Of a stretch of 64,000 nt of DNA, positions 49,260-59,821 are shown piece after piece. Made by a program: the position numbers and the translations under genes. A model generated the notes under the pieces. The model did not search any database. It was not told the DNA's origin and saw only the letters and a list, made by a program, of their open reading frames with translations. Each line of letters opens with the position of its first letter. Position 1 is the first letter of the stretch. Source of the stretch: an uncultured Clostridium sp. (lineage in GTDB: Bacteria; Bacillota; Clostridia; Lachnospirales; Lachnospiraceae); assembly GCA_947178475.1 (NCBI GenBank), contig CAMWYM010000002.1, positions 1 to 64,000 on the forward strand. The letters are read 5' to 3'.

Positions 49260-50270
49260 TCACATATTTGAAAAACTGTTTTTGGGAAAAATAATCTTCA
49301 CTTCCGTTCCCTCATTCTCCGTTGATGTAAGCCCGATTCCAAGCCCTAGCTTATCGCAGAGCTTTTTGCAAAGATATAATCCTATACCGGTTGATTTTCT
49401 GCCAGTTCTTCCATTGCTTCCGGTAAAGCCCTTGTCAAATACCCTGGCAGTTTCCCCCTGCCGTATACCAATTCCATTGTCCCTAATGGTCAGCACAACC
49501 CTGTTCTGTTTCTCTTCTGCTCCAAAACAGATTTCCGCCCCCTGCGGCTTTCTGTATTTGATACTGTTTTGAACAATCTGATTCAGGATAAAGACCAGCC
49601 ATTTTGAATCGGTATAGACCGTCTGGTCAATATCCCCAATCTCTATCTTAATCCTGTCATTGATTAACGTCTGCTTATTCCTCTTTACCGTTTCATTGAC
49701 AAGCTCCTTAACTCTGCACTGTGTCACACAGTAGTCCTTGTTGGCATGGCTGCTCCTTGCATAAAACAATGCCTGCTCTGTAAAACCCTCAATCTCATCA
49801 ATTTCTTCTTCAATACTCTTAGTGACCTCATTTTTATTATTTTCAATCACCATTTTACAGGTTGCAATTGGCAGCTTGATTTCATGAATCCACAATTCAA
49901 TGTAATCCTTATATTCCTGTTGAATATACCTATAGGCATTTACATTCTCCAGCATTGATTTATTAGTCTCCTGAAGTATCTCCTCTAAAATCCGTCCCTC
50001 TACAAACTCTGCTGGCTTTATCATTTCAACAATCAGATACTTTTCATGAAGCTGCTCAAGCTTTCCCAAAATATTACTGTAAAATTCCCTTTTACTGTAA
50101 TACTCAAGAAAATTTCCTAACAGAAAAGCTGCCACTATAATCAATACAATATAAAGGCGCACAAAAACATCAATATGATATAACAGCAAAAAAATCTCAA
50201 TTGTTGCAACTGCCAGCAAAAGCAAAAGCAATGTTTTCCAGCGTTCTTTTATATATTCAATAAATTTCAT
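49260..50270 (-). CDS. Bce-type (intramembrane-sensing) sensor histidine kinase
   Basis: Two short TM helices, 'YIELWIHEIKLPIATCKM' H-box, 'TGRKSTGIGLYLCKKLCDKLG'. Confidence 0.9.
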   Translation of the reverse strand: MKFIEYIKERWKTLLLLLLAVATIEIFLLLYHIDVFVRLYIVLIIVAAFLLGNFLEYYSKREFYSNILGKLEQLHEKYLIVEMIKPAEFVEGRILEEILQETNKSMLENVNAYRYIQQEYKDYIELWIHEIKLPIATCKMVIENNKNEVTKSIEEEIDEIEGFTEQALFYARSSHANKDYCVTQCRVKELVNETVKRNKQTLINDRIKIEIGDIDQTVYTDSKWLVFILNQIVQNSIKYRKPQGAEICFGAEEKQNRVVLTIRDNGIGIRQGETARVFDKGFTGSNGRTGRKSTGIGLYLCKKLCDKLGLGIGLTSTENEGTEVKIIFPKNSFSNM

Positions 50271-50351
50271 TTTCCATTATCCTTTCTGAGTCAAAACTCC
50301 ACTACAAGCAACAGGCATCAAATTTGCAATGCCGGACAAAAAACGCTGCTG

Positions 50352-51035
50352 TTATATCAACAAAATATACCCCTGCCCTCTTTTTGTTTCTATTATATTT
50401 TTCAAACCAATTTCCTCCAGCTTTTTACGGATGCGTGTAATGTTTACGGTCAATGTATTATCATCAATAAATTCCTCACTGTCCCATAAATCATTCATAA
50501 TTTCCTCTCTAGACACAATCCTCCCCTTATTTTTCACCAGCAAGGTTATGATTTTTAACTCATTTCCCGTCAGTTCCGCCAGACGCTCCTCCCTTTCTAT
50601 CCTTCCCTTAGAGATATTCAGAATAAACTGACCACAGTTAATTTTATCCTGGGGCAAAGAACCGCTTGCCCTCTTCAAAATGGCCATAATCTTCGCCAAC
50701 AGAATCTGGGTATTAAATGGTTTAGTCACATAATGATCTGCTCCATAGTGCATAGATATCAATTCATCCATCTCATTGTCCTTGCTGGTTATGATAATCA
50801 CCGGTATATCTGATTCCTTGCGAAATTCCTTTAGAATCCATTGACCATCTGTATTGGGCAGATTGATATCCAACAAAACCAAATCCGCTCCTGCCCTGAT
50901 AATATCCCCCAGAGTATCCTCATAGCTCTCAAGACCCACAGTCTCATATCCATTCCTGCCAAGAAAAATCTCCAACTCATGGCGAAGCTTTTCATCATCC
51001 TCAACAATCAATATTTTCTGCATAAGCACCTCCAT
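50352..51035 (-). CDS. OmpR-family response regulator
   Basis: 'ILIVEDDEKLRHELEIFL', 'ADLVLLDINLPNTDG', C-terminal winged helix 'NTLTVNITRIRKKLEEIG'. Confidence 0.95.
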   Translation of the reverse strand: MEVLMQKILIVEDDEKLRHELEIFLGRNGYETVGLESYEDTLGDIIRAGADLVLLDINLPNTDGQWILKEFRKESDIPVIIITSKDNEMDELISMHYGADHYVTKPFNTQILLAKIMAILKRASGSLPQDKINCGQFILNISKGRIEREERLAELTGNELKIITLLVKNKGRIVSREEIMNDLWDSEEFIDDNTLTVNITRIRKKLEEIGLKNIIETKRGQGYILLI

Positions 51036-54000
51036 TAATACATCTTAATTTCCTTGTCAAGGGCAAAGGAATATAAATAGGTTTCTGATACAGGAAGTCC
51101 GGTCAAACGCTCCAGCGTATCCCGATAGTAAAAAAGCTGAGTTTTATATCTTTCTCGTAAAACCTCCTCCTGCCCCGGTCTGATATGATCCGTTTTGTAA
51201 TCGATCAGGACAAGCTTATCTCCTTCCCGGAAATATGCATCAATAATCCCCTGCACCACAACCGTACCACCTGTTTCCCTGTGCACAATACGTTGTGCTT
51301 CCACACCTGCAACAAACTGTTTTTCCTTGTACAATTCACCTCTGCCGGCAGCAGCACACACCCGGCATCCAAGAGGTGTATGAATAAATGCGCTGATTCT
51401 ATCCGGCGTAATAAAGGCTTTTGTTTCCTCTGGTATTCTTCCACTGCTCCATAACTCATTCAAAGCCGCCTTTACCTGCTCCTTCTCCGTCAAAACAGAA
51501 AAATCCAGCAGTTCCATCGTCTTATGCACCCATGTACCCTGTTGGGCTGCATCCATGGGACGCTTTTCCCCTACAAAATCAGGAACCGGTGGGCTATAGC
51601 TGCCAATATCCCGCAACGGCCGCCTAATCACATCTGACGGCTCATAATCCGTTTCATAAATACGTTTGATTTCTGTAACCGACATTTTGGATTTCTGCTT
51701 TGTACTCAGCTCTTCCGGGTACCTCCACGCAAGATTCTCTTCAATCTGTTTTTTATTTACAGCAGGCAGACCTTCCCACTGCCCCATCTGCCTGCCTCTG
51801 TCTGTCTCTTTTTCCAATCCTGACTGAATATGATTTATCACAAGATTTTTAAAGTCAAATACCTGTATCTGCAGACCAAACTCCGGCACTGTTACAAAAA
51901 ATGGCTTCCCATATTCCGCAGATATAATTTTCTCTCCCTTCTTATCCATCCTCTTCCGCACCCTCTGCATTGCATCATAAAAGACTTCATTGCGAATGAG
52001 TGCTGCCACTAACAATTCCAGATAACTCCTTGCTGTATGCACCACCGGAAAGGATAAAGGCACCTCCTTTTTAACCGCTGCATCCTCATACTTATGTACA
52101 AGCTTCGGCACATCCGGTGTCACTCCGGTTATAATCAGCTTTTCCTTTGCCCGGGTAAGTCCCACATACAAGATTCTGAGCTCCTCTGCAATACTCTCCG
52201 TCAACATTAACGCGGCAAACACCTTTCTGGAAAAGGTATTATTTCCGCATCTCCTTTTTGTATCCACATACCTCGCCCCGATAAAATAATCAGAGTGGAT
52301 AATAAGAGGAGCCTTCGTGTCCATCAGATTAAACTCCTTCCCGGTTCCCGACAGAAACACAATCGGAAATTCTAGGCCCTTACTTTTATGGATGCTCATA
52401 ATGCGGACAACATTTTCCTCAGTCTCTGCAGCCGGATCTCCTCCTAAGGATATGGACTTTTCCTGCACCCTATCGATAAAGCGCAAAAAATGAAATACAC
52501 TGTGAAAGGAACCTGTTGAAAATCGTTTTGCCTCCTCCATAAAAAGGTCCAGATTGCGTACGCGCCGTTTTCCCTCCGGCATTGCCTCCACATAGTAGTA
52601 ATACCCTGTCTGTTCATAAATCATATATAACAACTGCTCAACGGTTAAAAATTCCCGCCACTCATATAACTGCTCTACCATGTGGACAAACTCACTGCAT
52701 TTGGGACTAATGCCATGAGCAACTCTCTTTCTCCATTCTGTAAGCTCTTCGGAAAGAATTGCATCAAGTCTATCCTTACTTTCCCCCTGCGTTTCCCCGT
52801 GGTATTCTGCCAGTGCTTTCACAACAGAGTATACATATAACTGCTGACCTGTTTCCTTTTCCAGCTCCCTCTTTATCAGCATAAGAACTGCCAGCTCATC
52901 ATTGTCGAAATGTCCAAAATAGCTGCGCAGCACTGCCGTTACTTCCACATCATTATACTGGTTATCCAGCATCCTTAACAGGCTGAGCACAAGACGGATT
53001 TCCACACTGTCAAAGTACCCTTTCTCATTCTGAATGCGCACCGGTATACCATGATTTTGCAAAATCTCGGAAAAAATCTGCTGAATATTGTTCGGAGCAC
53101 GAAGCAAAATAACAATATCCTTAAAACAGGCATTTCGAAGCTTCCCTGTATCTTCATCTACTATTTGATATGGCATATCTGGCAAAGCTTCTGTACTGCC
53201 ATCCTTACTGCCCTCAGCATCCTGATTGGATATTTCCCCGCATTCCCCAATCAGTCTTAAAATCCGTCTGGCAATCATTTCTGCTTCTAATTCCAGCTTG
53301 CCAATATCCTCTAAATCCTCGTCCAGATTTTCATTTTTCTCTCCTGTCATCTCTTCATCCTTCAAGGACAAAAAATCAAAATCCTTACTCTCCCCCAGCA
53401 GCAGCTCTACACTGTCATCTTCCACCGGAGGAAATTCACGTCCCGGCACCAGTGCCTCCTCCTCCGTATAGTCAATCCCTCCCAGGTCTGCACCCATAAT
53501 CTGGAAGAAAATATAATTAATTCCCTGCAGCAAATTCCCCCGGCTGCGAAAATTGTTTTTCAGCAAAAGCTTTCTGCAGGAAGCTCCCTCATCGGTTCCA
53601 TAGGTATTATATTTCTCCATAAACAAATCCGGCCTAGCCATGCGGAACCTATATATACTCTGCTTGACATCGCCTACCATAAATATATTATTTTTCCCTT
53701 GACATACCTTAGACACGCAGGTCAAAATAGCCTCCTGAAGATAGTTACTGTCCTGATACTCATCAATCAGAATTTCCTTAAAGCTCTCTGCCATTTCCAT
53801 CGCAATGTCGCTTGGAACCGGATTGCCGCTTTCATCATAATCCCTGCACAGTATCCGGAGGGCAAAATGCTCCACATCACTAAACTCCAAGATATTTTTT
53901 TCAAGCTTTGCCGCCCCAAAACGCTCACGGAACACATCCGTAATATCCAACAAAGCGCAAAGCTTTGCTTCCTGTTCGCCAAACTGAGTCAGTATAACCT

Positions 54001-54952
54001 CAAAGGGAAGCGCAAATGCATCCAGCAGAGCATTTATTTTTTTCTTATAGCCCTCTCGCTGCTTCTTTATCCTCTCTGCGATATCCTTGTCATATTCATC
54101 CCCCTTTTTTGCCCTTCCAATATTGACAAATCCAATTTGGGTCAGAGCGTAAAACTGCGAATAGGTCTTCGCCGAGATGACATCATCAATCAGTGCTATA
54201 TCCTCCAGCAGTGCCTTTTCCATATAATGCGGACCGTCCGTTTCCCGTGCCAGCCTTAACATTTCCTCTATCTTAGCTTTGATTCCTCCTGCACTCCCGT
54301 GAACCTCGTCAAAGTAGCGCTGTACATAGGGCAGCCGGCAAAACGCCTCCTCTGACTCAATATGCAATGCCGTTCTAGCCTGCCTGGTCCACTCCTCCGG
54401 GCGCGGATAACTGGCACTGATATCATACACTTTCTCTATATACTCCTCTATCCGCATATCATTCTTATCTGCCGAATATGCATCAGAAAACTCAACAAAA
54501 TCAGTATTTTTTTCGTAAAATTCCTCTATAACTGCCTCTAAAATCTCCTGCCGCAGAAGTCCTATTTCTCCGGCTTCTCCCACCCGTATTCCCGGGTCTA
54601 TCCCCAGCACATAGAAATTCTCCTTAATTACCTGATAGCAAAAACTATCTATGGTTAAAATATTAGCCTGATTGATATAGTTCATCTGGTTAAGAAAATG
54701 CTCGTTATTCGGCTCCCTTTCCAGCATATTTTCAATAGCCTTTCCTATTTTGTCCTTCATCTGGTCAGCCGCCGCTCTGGTAAAGGTTACCACCAGCAAT
54801 TCATCTATGTTGATAGGATTATCCCTATCAGAAATCATCTGTATAATGCGTTCTACCAGCACTGCCGTTTTCCCCGACCCGGCAGCCGCAGACACAAGAA
54901 GATTACAGTCTCTCGCATTAATAATCTTTTTTTGGTCCTCAGTCCAGTTCAA
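51035..54952 (-). CDS. addA: ATP-dependent helicase/nuclease subunit A
   Basis: 'MNWTEDQKKIINARDCNLLVSAAAGSGKTAVLVERI', 'ILIDEYQDSNYLQEAIL', C-terminal nuclease 'GIIDAYFREGDKLVLIDYKTD'. Confidence 0.97.
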   Translation of the reverse strand: MNWTEDQKKIINARDCNLLVSAAAGSGKTAVLVERIIQMISDRDNPINIDELLVVTFTRAAADQMKDKIGKAIENMLEREPNNEHFLNQMNYINQANILTIDSFCYQVIKENFYVLGIDPGIRVGEAGEIGLLRQEILEAVIEEFYEKNTDFVEFSDAYSADKNDMRIEEYIEKVYDISASYPRPEEWTRQARTALHIESEEAFCRLPYVQRYFDEVHGSAGGIKAKIEEMLRLARETDGPHYMEKALLEDIALIDDVISAKTYSQFYALTQIGFVNIGRAKKGDEYDKDIAERIKKQREGYKKKINALLDAFALPFEVILTQFGEQEAKLCALLDITDVFRERFGAAKLEKNILEFSDVEHFALRILCRDYDESGNPVPSDIAMEMAESFKEILIDEYQDSNYLQEAILTCVSKVCQGKNNIFMVGDVKQSIYRFRMARPDLFMEKYNTYGTDEGASCRKLLLKNNFRSRGNLLQGINYIFFQIMGADLGGIDYTEEEALVPGREFPPVEDDSVELLLGESKDFDFLSLKDEEMTGEKNENLDEDLEDIGKLELEAEMIARRILRLIGECGEISNQDAEGSKDGSTEALPDMPYQIVDEDTGKLRNACFKDIVILLRAPNNIQQIFSEILQNHGIPVRIQNEKGYFDSVEIRLVLSLLRMLDNQYNDVEVTAVLRSYFGHFDNDELAVLMLIKRELEKETGQQLYVYSVVKALAEYHGETQGESKDRLDAILSEELTEWRKRVAHGISPKCSEFVHMVEQLYEWREFLTVEQLLYMIYEQTGYYYYVEAMPEGKRRVRNLDLFMEEAKRFSTGSFHSVFHFLRFIDRVQEKSISLGGDPAAETEENVVRIMSIHKSKGLEFPIVFLSGTGKEFNLMDTKAPLIIHSDYFIGARYVDTKRRCGNNTFSRKVFAALMLTESIAEELRILYVGLTRAKEKLIITGVTPDVPKLVHKYEDAAVKKEVPLSFPVVHTARSYLELLVAALIRNEVFYDAMQRVRKRMDKKGEKIISAEYGKPFFVTVPEFGLQIQVFDFKNLVINHIQSGLEKETDRGRQMGQWEGLPAVNKKQIEENLAWRYPEELSTKQKSKMSVTEIKRIYETDYEPSDVIRRPLRDIGSYSPPVPDFVGEKRPMDAAQQGTWVHKTMELLDFSVLTEKEQVKAALNELWSSGRIPEETKAFITPDRISAFIHTPLGCRVCAAAGRGELYKEKQFVAGVEAQRIVHRETGGTVVVQGIIDAYFREGDKLVLIDYKTDHIRPGQEEVLRERYKTQLFYYRDTLERLTGLPVSETYLYSFALDKEIKMY

Positions 54953-57900
54953 TGATCTTCACCTCCTGACTCTTCCGTTTTTTTGAGTATGGCATCCTTC
55001 GCCTGTCCCTTATCAAGCCGGCTTCCAATCCTGTAGCTGTTTCCTCCTAATCCCGGTTCAAATCGGCAGATGCTTTGAAAATCACAGAAATTGCAGGGTG
55101 AATTCACCTCTCCCTTTTCCGGATTCATCGGAATTTGGCCACGGACAATTTTTTCTCCGGTTTCTATCATCTTCATCCGAACAAAGTCCGATATCTCCTC
55201 AAGCTCCTTAGTTGTCACCATGGAGGTAGTACGGGAATCTATTTTTCCGTTTTTCGTATACCTCACCGGTACAACCGTTCCTGTCCCATTGTCCATCAGC
55301 ATCCGGCTCTCCTCCTGCTCATTCACCAGACCAGTCAGCCTGCTGCCTGCGATTCTTTGCTTCTCCTGCTCCTCCTCGTCTATTCCCTCTACAACGGAAT
55401 CATGCATGCGGAAGTAATACATCCCGGTAGGAATAATTTCCTTGCCCGGATATCGTTTCTGTAGAAGCTCCAGCATTACACTCATATATACGGTAAGCTG
55501 TAATTGCTTTCCCTCATACATCTTCACATAGTCTATATCCTTCTCTCCCGACTTATAATCAATCACCTTTACATAAACCTTATCCCCTAACTCCCGGATA
55601 TCCACACGGTCTACAATTCCTTTAAGCTCCATCTGCATATCCTCTGATAGTGCCATACGAATATAATCTAATTTATCCTCAGGAGAAAAATATTTTTCAA
55701 AATAGGCCGGCTGCATGCTTCCCTGCTCTAAATGTCTGCATAAATTGCCAATACTGCGTTTGGCAATCCGTATCAGTACTTCCAGCTGATGTCTGCTGCG
55801 AAAACTGCTCTCAAATATTGTATCATTTTCCTTTTGTGCCTGCTGCAGGGTAATCTGCTCCACCTGCCGGTCTCTCTCCTCAGTTGTCATGCTCTCCAGA
55901 ACAAATTCACCGTTTTTCACCCTGGTAAAAAATACCTCCATCACTCCGTGAAGTATGCTTCCGATATTTGCCGCTTCAATCCTGTACTCTTCCCTTCGGG
56001 CGAGTCTTAATCCATATCTTAAAAAAAACTGGTATGCACATCCGGCATAGGTTTCCAGACGGGATACACTATGTATCATATGCTCTCCATAGAGCTTCCT
56101 TACAATTGCTCTATCCAAAAGCTCACACTGATTATGATAATAATATCCCTCCAAAATCCGTTCCGTCATCTGTGGGTCAGTATTGCGCAATATCTGATAA
56201 ATGGAAGAATCATCTGTACCATCCGTCACAAGCCATGCGGCAAATCTTGATGCCAGCTCCCTCTGTGCAGCGGGTAAATAGCTGTCCATATACTTCTCTG
56301 CCTGTTCAGTTTTTAACTCCGGAAAAATATGCTTAATCCTACCAATAAAATAGGAGGGACGAAGCTCTGCGCCTTTGTCGTCAGCCAGACGATAAGAAAT
56401 AAACAGTTCTCTATCCGGCTGGGTTATCTGTATATACATATAGAGCTGCTGCAAATACATCTCCTCTCTGCTGTCTGGTGCCAGCGAAAGACTATGTTCC
56501 TTAAGCTGTCTCCTGTCCCTGTCTGCCAAAATCCCCTTATCCTTAACCGGCTTTGGCAGCAGCCCATCATTTGCTCCCGCTACAAACAAAACCTTGACAT
56601 GATGCAGACGGGTTCTCTCCATATCCCCAATCGTCACCTGATTAATGGTGGAGGGAATCACGCCTAACCGCATATCCGATATCCCTGCCATCAAAACCTC
56701 CATAAAGGTATCCCGCTCTATTACTTCCTCTCCCAGAATATCCATTGTTTTATCCAGCACTGCAATCCATTTCTCGTAGACTCCTCCATAGGCCTTTGCC
56801 TCTCTGAGTCTTCCCTCTTCCTCCAGCCGGATACTTTTTTCCATCAGTCGTTCCGCCATCTGGTTAGTTGACATAAAATCATACAGTGCCATAATATACT
56901 CTTTTGACGGCGCCTTCTTTTTCAAAAAAACAGGAGCCATTTTTTCCAGTGCAGACATAAACTGTTCTCTTGTCTCATTAATATCATGCAGACCCTTTAC
57001 ACCACCACGAAAAGCCTTTGACCACCACGAATATCCCTTTACTCCATATTTCAAGCAGTAATTTTCCAGTACATAAATCCGTTCTAACGGTATCTCCAAA
57101 AATCCGGTTTTTAAGAAAGCAAAAACACCTGCATAGGAAAAATCGGAACGGAACAGTTCCATAACCATTGCTATAATTTCCACAACAGGATTGTGGGACA
57201 GCATTTCACTGTAATCAAGAAAGTACGGTACCTCCATTTGCTCCATGCACCTCTGCCAGACAGCAGACTGCTGTTCAATATCTCCTGTCACCACGGCAAA
57301 ATCCCGGTAATGATATCCTTTATGCATAACATAATACTTTATAGTCTGCGCCACAAACAAAGCCTCTTCCCTCACATCTTTTGCCGCAAGCAAACGGACA
57401 GCAGAGGGCTCCCCCCGCCATTCCTTTACCGGGAAGCGGAATATCTGACGCTCCAAATGCAAAAGCTCTGGATTCTGCTGTAAACGATAATTTTTATTCA
57501 TACTAACATGAGGAAGCACAACAACCTGATGCTTTTCAGCAAGTTTACATAATCTATCCACCGTTTCCCTGCCGGACGCAAACAATTCATGCTCCCCATA
57601 GACATTTTTTCCAAACAGCTCCTCATCCATAGTAAAGGAAAAATAAAGGGTACAGCCTGCTTTTATCATTGCCTCAATCACATCATACTGTACGGATGTA
57701 AACCCTGTAAACCCGTCAAAATAGATATGTGCCTTTCTCAACAGCTTCGACTCCCCAGCCGTTTCTGCCAACAGGGACAAAAGCTGCTCTGCCACCATAT
57801 AGGAATCTCCCATTTCCTCATTAAACGCATGCAATACAATTTGTAAATCCGACAGCTTGTGATATAAGCTCTTTTCCGGACTCAGTGTGGCAATTACCTC

Positions 57901-58320
57901 CGACAAAACCTCCTCAGTAATCTGATACTGAAAAAATTCTGACAGTACCGACTTCATTTCATCCACAAATCCCTGCTTCCCCACCATGCTGCCATAATAG
58001 GAAAATTCCTTTTCATGCTCCTTTAGCAGCTTCATCACCAGCATACTTTTCCCGTAATCATCCAAAACATCCCTTGTATGAACTCCGAGTTCATCAAACA
58101 CCTGAAATGCCAGTCTGGTGAAGCTTACAATCGCAATTTCCATCGTTCCGCCTTTGGGATGTCTTGACACCATCTCTTGTTCCGCCGCCATATTTGACTG
58201 CTCCGGCAGTACAAAGAGAATCGGCGGATGCTCCGGTTCCATGGATTTTGCAATCATCTCATCTAACATATAGCTGGTTTTGCCGGTGCCGCCGGCTCCC
58301 AAAATAAACTGTATCGCCAT
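54949..58320 (-). CDS. addB: ATP-dependent helicase/nuclease subunit B
   Basis: 'FILGAGGTGKTSYMLDEM', C-terminal Fe-S cluster cysteines 'SPCNFCDFQSICRFE'; 4-nt overlap with addA. Confidence 0.97.
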   Translation of the reverse strand: MAIQFILGAGGTGKTSYMLDEMIAKSMEPEHPPILFVLPEQSNMAAEQEMVSRHPKGGTMEIAIVSFTRLAFQVFDELGVHTRDVLDDYGKSMLVMKLLKEHEKEFSYYGSMVGKQGFVDEMKSVLSEFFQYQITEEVLSEVIATLSPEKSLYHKLSDLQIVLHAFNEEMGDSYMVAEQLLSLLAETAGESKLLRKAHIYFDGFTGFTSVQYDVIEAMIKAGCTLYFSFTMDEELFGKNVYGEHELFASGRETVDRLCKLAEKHQVVVLPHVSMNKNYRLQQNPELLHLERQIFRFPVKEWRGEPSAVRLLAAKDVREEALFVAQTIKYYVMHKGYHYRDFAVVTGDIEQQSAVWQRCMEQMEVPYFLDYSEMLSHNPVVEIIAMVMELFRSDFSYAGVFAFLKTGFLEIPLERIYVLENYCLKYGVKGYSWWSKAFRGGVKGLHDINETREQFMSALEKMAPVFLKKKAPSKEYIMALYDFMSTNQMAERLMEKSIRLEEEGRLREAKAYGGVYEKWIAVLDKTMDILGEEVIERDTFMEVLMAGISDMRLGVIPSTINQVTIGDMERTRLHHVKVLFVAGANDGLLPKPVKDKGILADRDRRQLKEHSLSLAPDSREEMYLQQLYMYIQITQPDRELFISYRLADDKGAELRPSYFIGRIKHIFPELKTEQAEKYMDSYLPAAQRELASRFAAWLVTDGTDDSSIYQILRNTDPQMTERILEGYYYHNQCELLDRAIVRKLYGEHMIHSVSRLETYAGCAYQFFLRYGLRLARREEYRIEAANIGSILHGVMEVFFTRVKNGEFVLESMTTEERDRQVEQITLQQAQKENDTIFESSFRSRHQLEVLIRIAKRSIGNLCRHLEQGSMQPAYFEKYFSPEDKLDYIRMALSEDMQMELKGIVDRVDIRELGDKVYVKVIDYKSGEKDIDYVKMYEGKQLQLTVYMSVMLELLQKRYPGKEIIPTGMYYFRMHDSVVEGIDEEEQEKQRIAGSRLTGLVNEQEESRMLMDNGTGTVVPVRYTKNGKIDSRTTSMVTTKELEEISDFVRMKMIETGEKIVRGQIPMNPEKGEVNSPCNFCDFQSICRFEPGLGGNSYRIGSRLDKGQAKDAILKKTEESGGEDH

Positions 58321-58494
58321 ATTCTTCCTCTTTTCGTTATCTTCATTTTACGACCATTTTTTATACACTAGTTATTTATATCAGTTTATAAGATTTTCCC
58401 TGCAAATACAAGTTCTAATAAAAGAGTAAGCTTTTTGTTCTAAATTAACTATTTCTCTCATATCATTATAGTAACAATCAGCGGGAGGAATTTT

Positions 58495-58938
58495 ATGGGC
58501 TCACAGACAAAAATCGTGGTAATTAAAGCGAAAGAAATTATTTATACTGGCATTTTTCTTGTTCTGGGTATTCTGTTCATCGTACTATTAATCAATATGT
58601 TTGGTAAAAGCAAGGGCAGTGATGCCAAAACTACAAGCAAATATGTCCCCGGCGTATATTCCTCAACCATTTCACTCGGAGAAAGCACCCTGAATGTTGC
58701 CGTCACAGTAGACGAAGATACAGTAAGCGGGGTTAGTATCGAGAACCTGAATGAGACTGTGACCACCATGTATCCGCTTTTGGAGCCGGCACTAAACGAA
58801 ATCAATAATCAGATTTCTGTCGTAGACAGTGTGGACGACATCACCTACTCAAAGGAAAACCAATATACCTACATTATCCTTAATCAGGCAATCAAAAATG
58901 CATTAGAACAGGCAGATGTAACAAAACAAAAGAAATAA
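58495..58938 (+). CDS. Membrane-anchored protein, FMN_bind-like but without a clear flavinylation motif
   Basis: N-terminal TM, 'KYVPGVYSSTISLGESTLNVAVTVDEDTVSGVSIENLNET' resembles FMN_bind. Confidence 0.55.
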   Translation: MGSQTKIVVIKAKEIIYTGIFLVLGILFIVLLINMFGKSKGSDAKTTSKYVPGVYSSTISLGESTLNVAVTVDEDTVSGVSIENLNETVTTMYPLLEPALNEINNQISVVDSVDDITYSKENQYTYIILNQAIKNALEQADVTKQKK

Positions 58939-58957
58939 TTCTCTTTTTACACAAAAC

Positions 58958-58993
58958 AAGGGGCAGACACTATTGCTTAGTGCGCCCCTTTTA
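58958..58993 (+). terminator. Terminator between convergent genes
   Basis: AAGGGGC / GCCCCTT with inner CACTA/TAGTG stem, then TT. Confidence 0.75.
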
Positions 58994-58999
58994 TGCTGT

Positions 59000-59668
59000 C
59001 TACCTCTTTGGTACAATGTCTCCCCTTTTCTTATAGATGGATTGTGATGGAACTACTCCCCTTACCATACTCACTGGATACACGTTGGCATATGCACAGA
59101 TGACCGAGCCAGGATTTAACACGGAGTTACAGCCAATCTCCACATGGTCTCCAAGCATGGCTCCAAATTTCTTCAAGCCGGTATCCATATCATAATCTTC
59201 TCCCTTTACATGCACAATCGTCTTATCCGCTTTCACATTGGAGGTAATTGAGCCTGCCCCCATATGGGAATAAAAGCCCAGTATGGAATCTCCCACATAG
59301 TTATAATGCGGAACCTGTACATGATTAAATAAAATCACATTTTTAAGCTCTGTAGAATTTCCTACCACACAGTCATTGCCAACCAGTGCGTTTCCACGAA
59401 TAAATGCCCCCGGTCTTACCTCGGTGCGCTCCCCGATAATGCATGGTCCTGCAATATAGTTATTGGGATATATCTTGGCTGACTTTGCAATCCACACATT
59501 TTCTTCCCTTTCCTCGTATATATCAGCGGGAAGTGTCTTTCCAAGCTCCCTGATAAAATCTCCGATTTTCGGAAGTGCCTCCCATGGATAAGTCAACCCC
59601 TCTAATAACGGCTTCGCCAAAGTCTCCTCTAATGTGTATAATTCTTTGATTGTAACCTGTTCACTCAT
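59000..59668 (-). CDS. Left-handed beta-helix nucleotidyl/acyltransferase-like (GlmU C-terminal-like)
   Basis: Hexapeptide repeats 'NYIAGPCIIGERTEVRPGAFIRGNALVGNDCVVGNSTELKN' and 'LGDHVEIGCNSVLNPGSVI'. Confidence 0.85.
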   Translation of the reverse strand: MSEQVTIKELYTLEETLAKPLLEGLTYPWEALPKIGDFIRELGKTLPADIYEEREENVWIAKSAKIYPNNYIAGPCIIGERTEVRPGAFIRGNALVGNDCVVGNSTELKNVILFNHVQVPHYNYVGDSILGFYSHMGAGSITSNVKADKTIVHVKGEDYDMDTGLKKFGAMLGDHVEIGCNSVLNPGSVICAYANVYPVSMVRGVVPSQSIYKKRGDIVPKR

Positions 59669-59710
59669 ATCGTATCTGCCCCTTATTCCTTTCTGTTCAT
59701 AATATGCTTT

Positions 59711-59795
59711 ATTATACCATAATGAAGCTCGCTGATGCTCGCGCAGGTCATCAACCTTCGCTTTGCTTCGGTTGGTGACATTAATTATATCATAC
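59711..59795. repeat. Palindromic intergenic repeat, copy C
   Basis: TAATGAAGCTCGCTGATGCTCGCGCAGGTCATCAACCTTCGCTTTGCTTCGGTTGGTGACATTAATTATATCATA. Confidence 0.65.
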
Positions 59796-59821
59796 TTATA
59801 ATAATATGTGTTACATTCACT

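Noticed and set aside
53699-54259. 186-aa plus-strand ORF
   Set aside because: Antisense shadow within addA.
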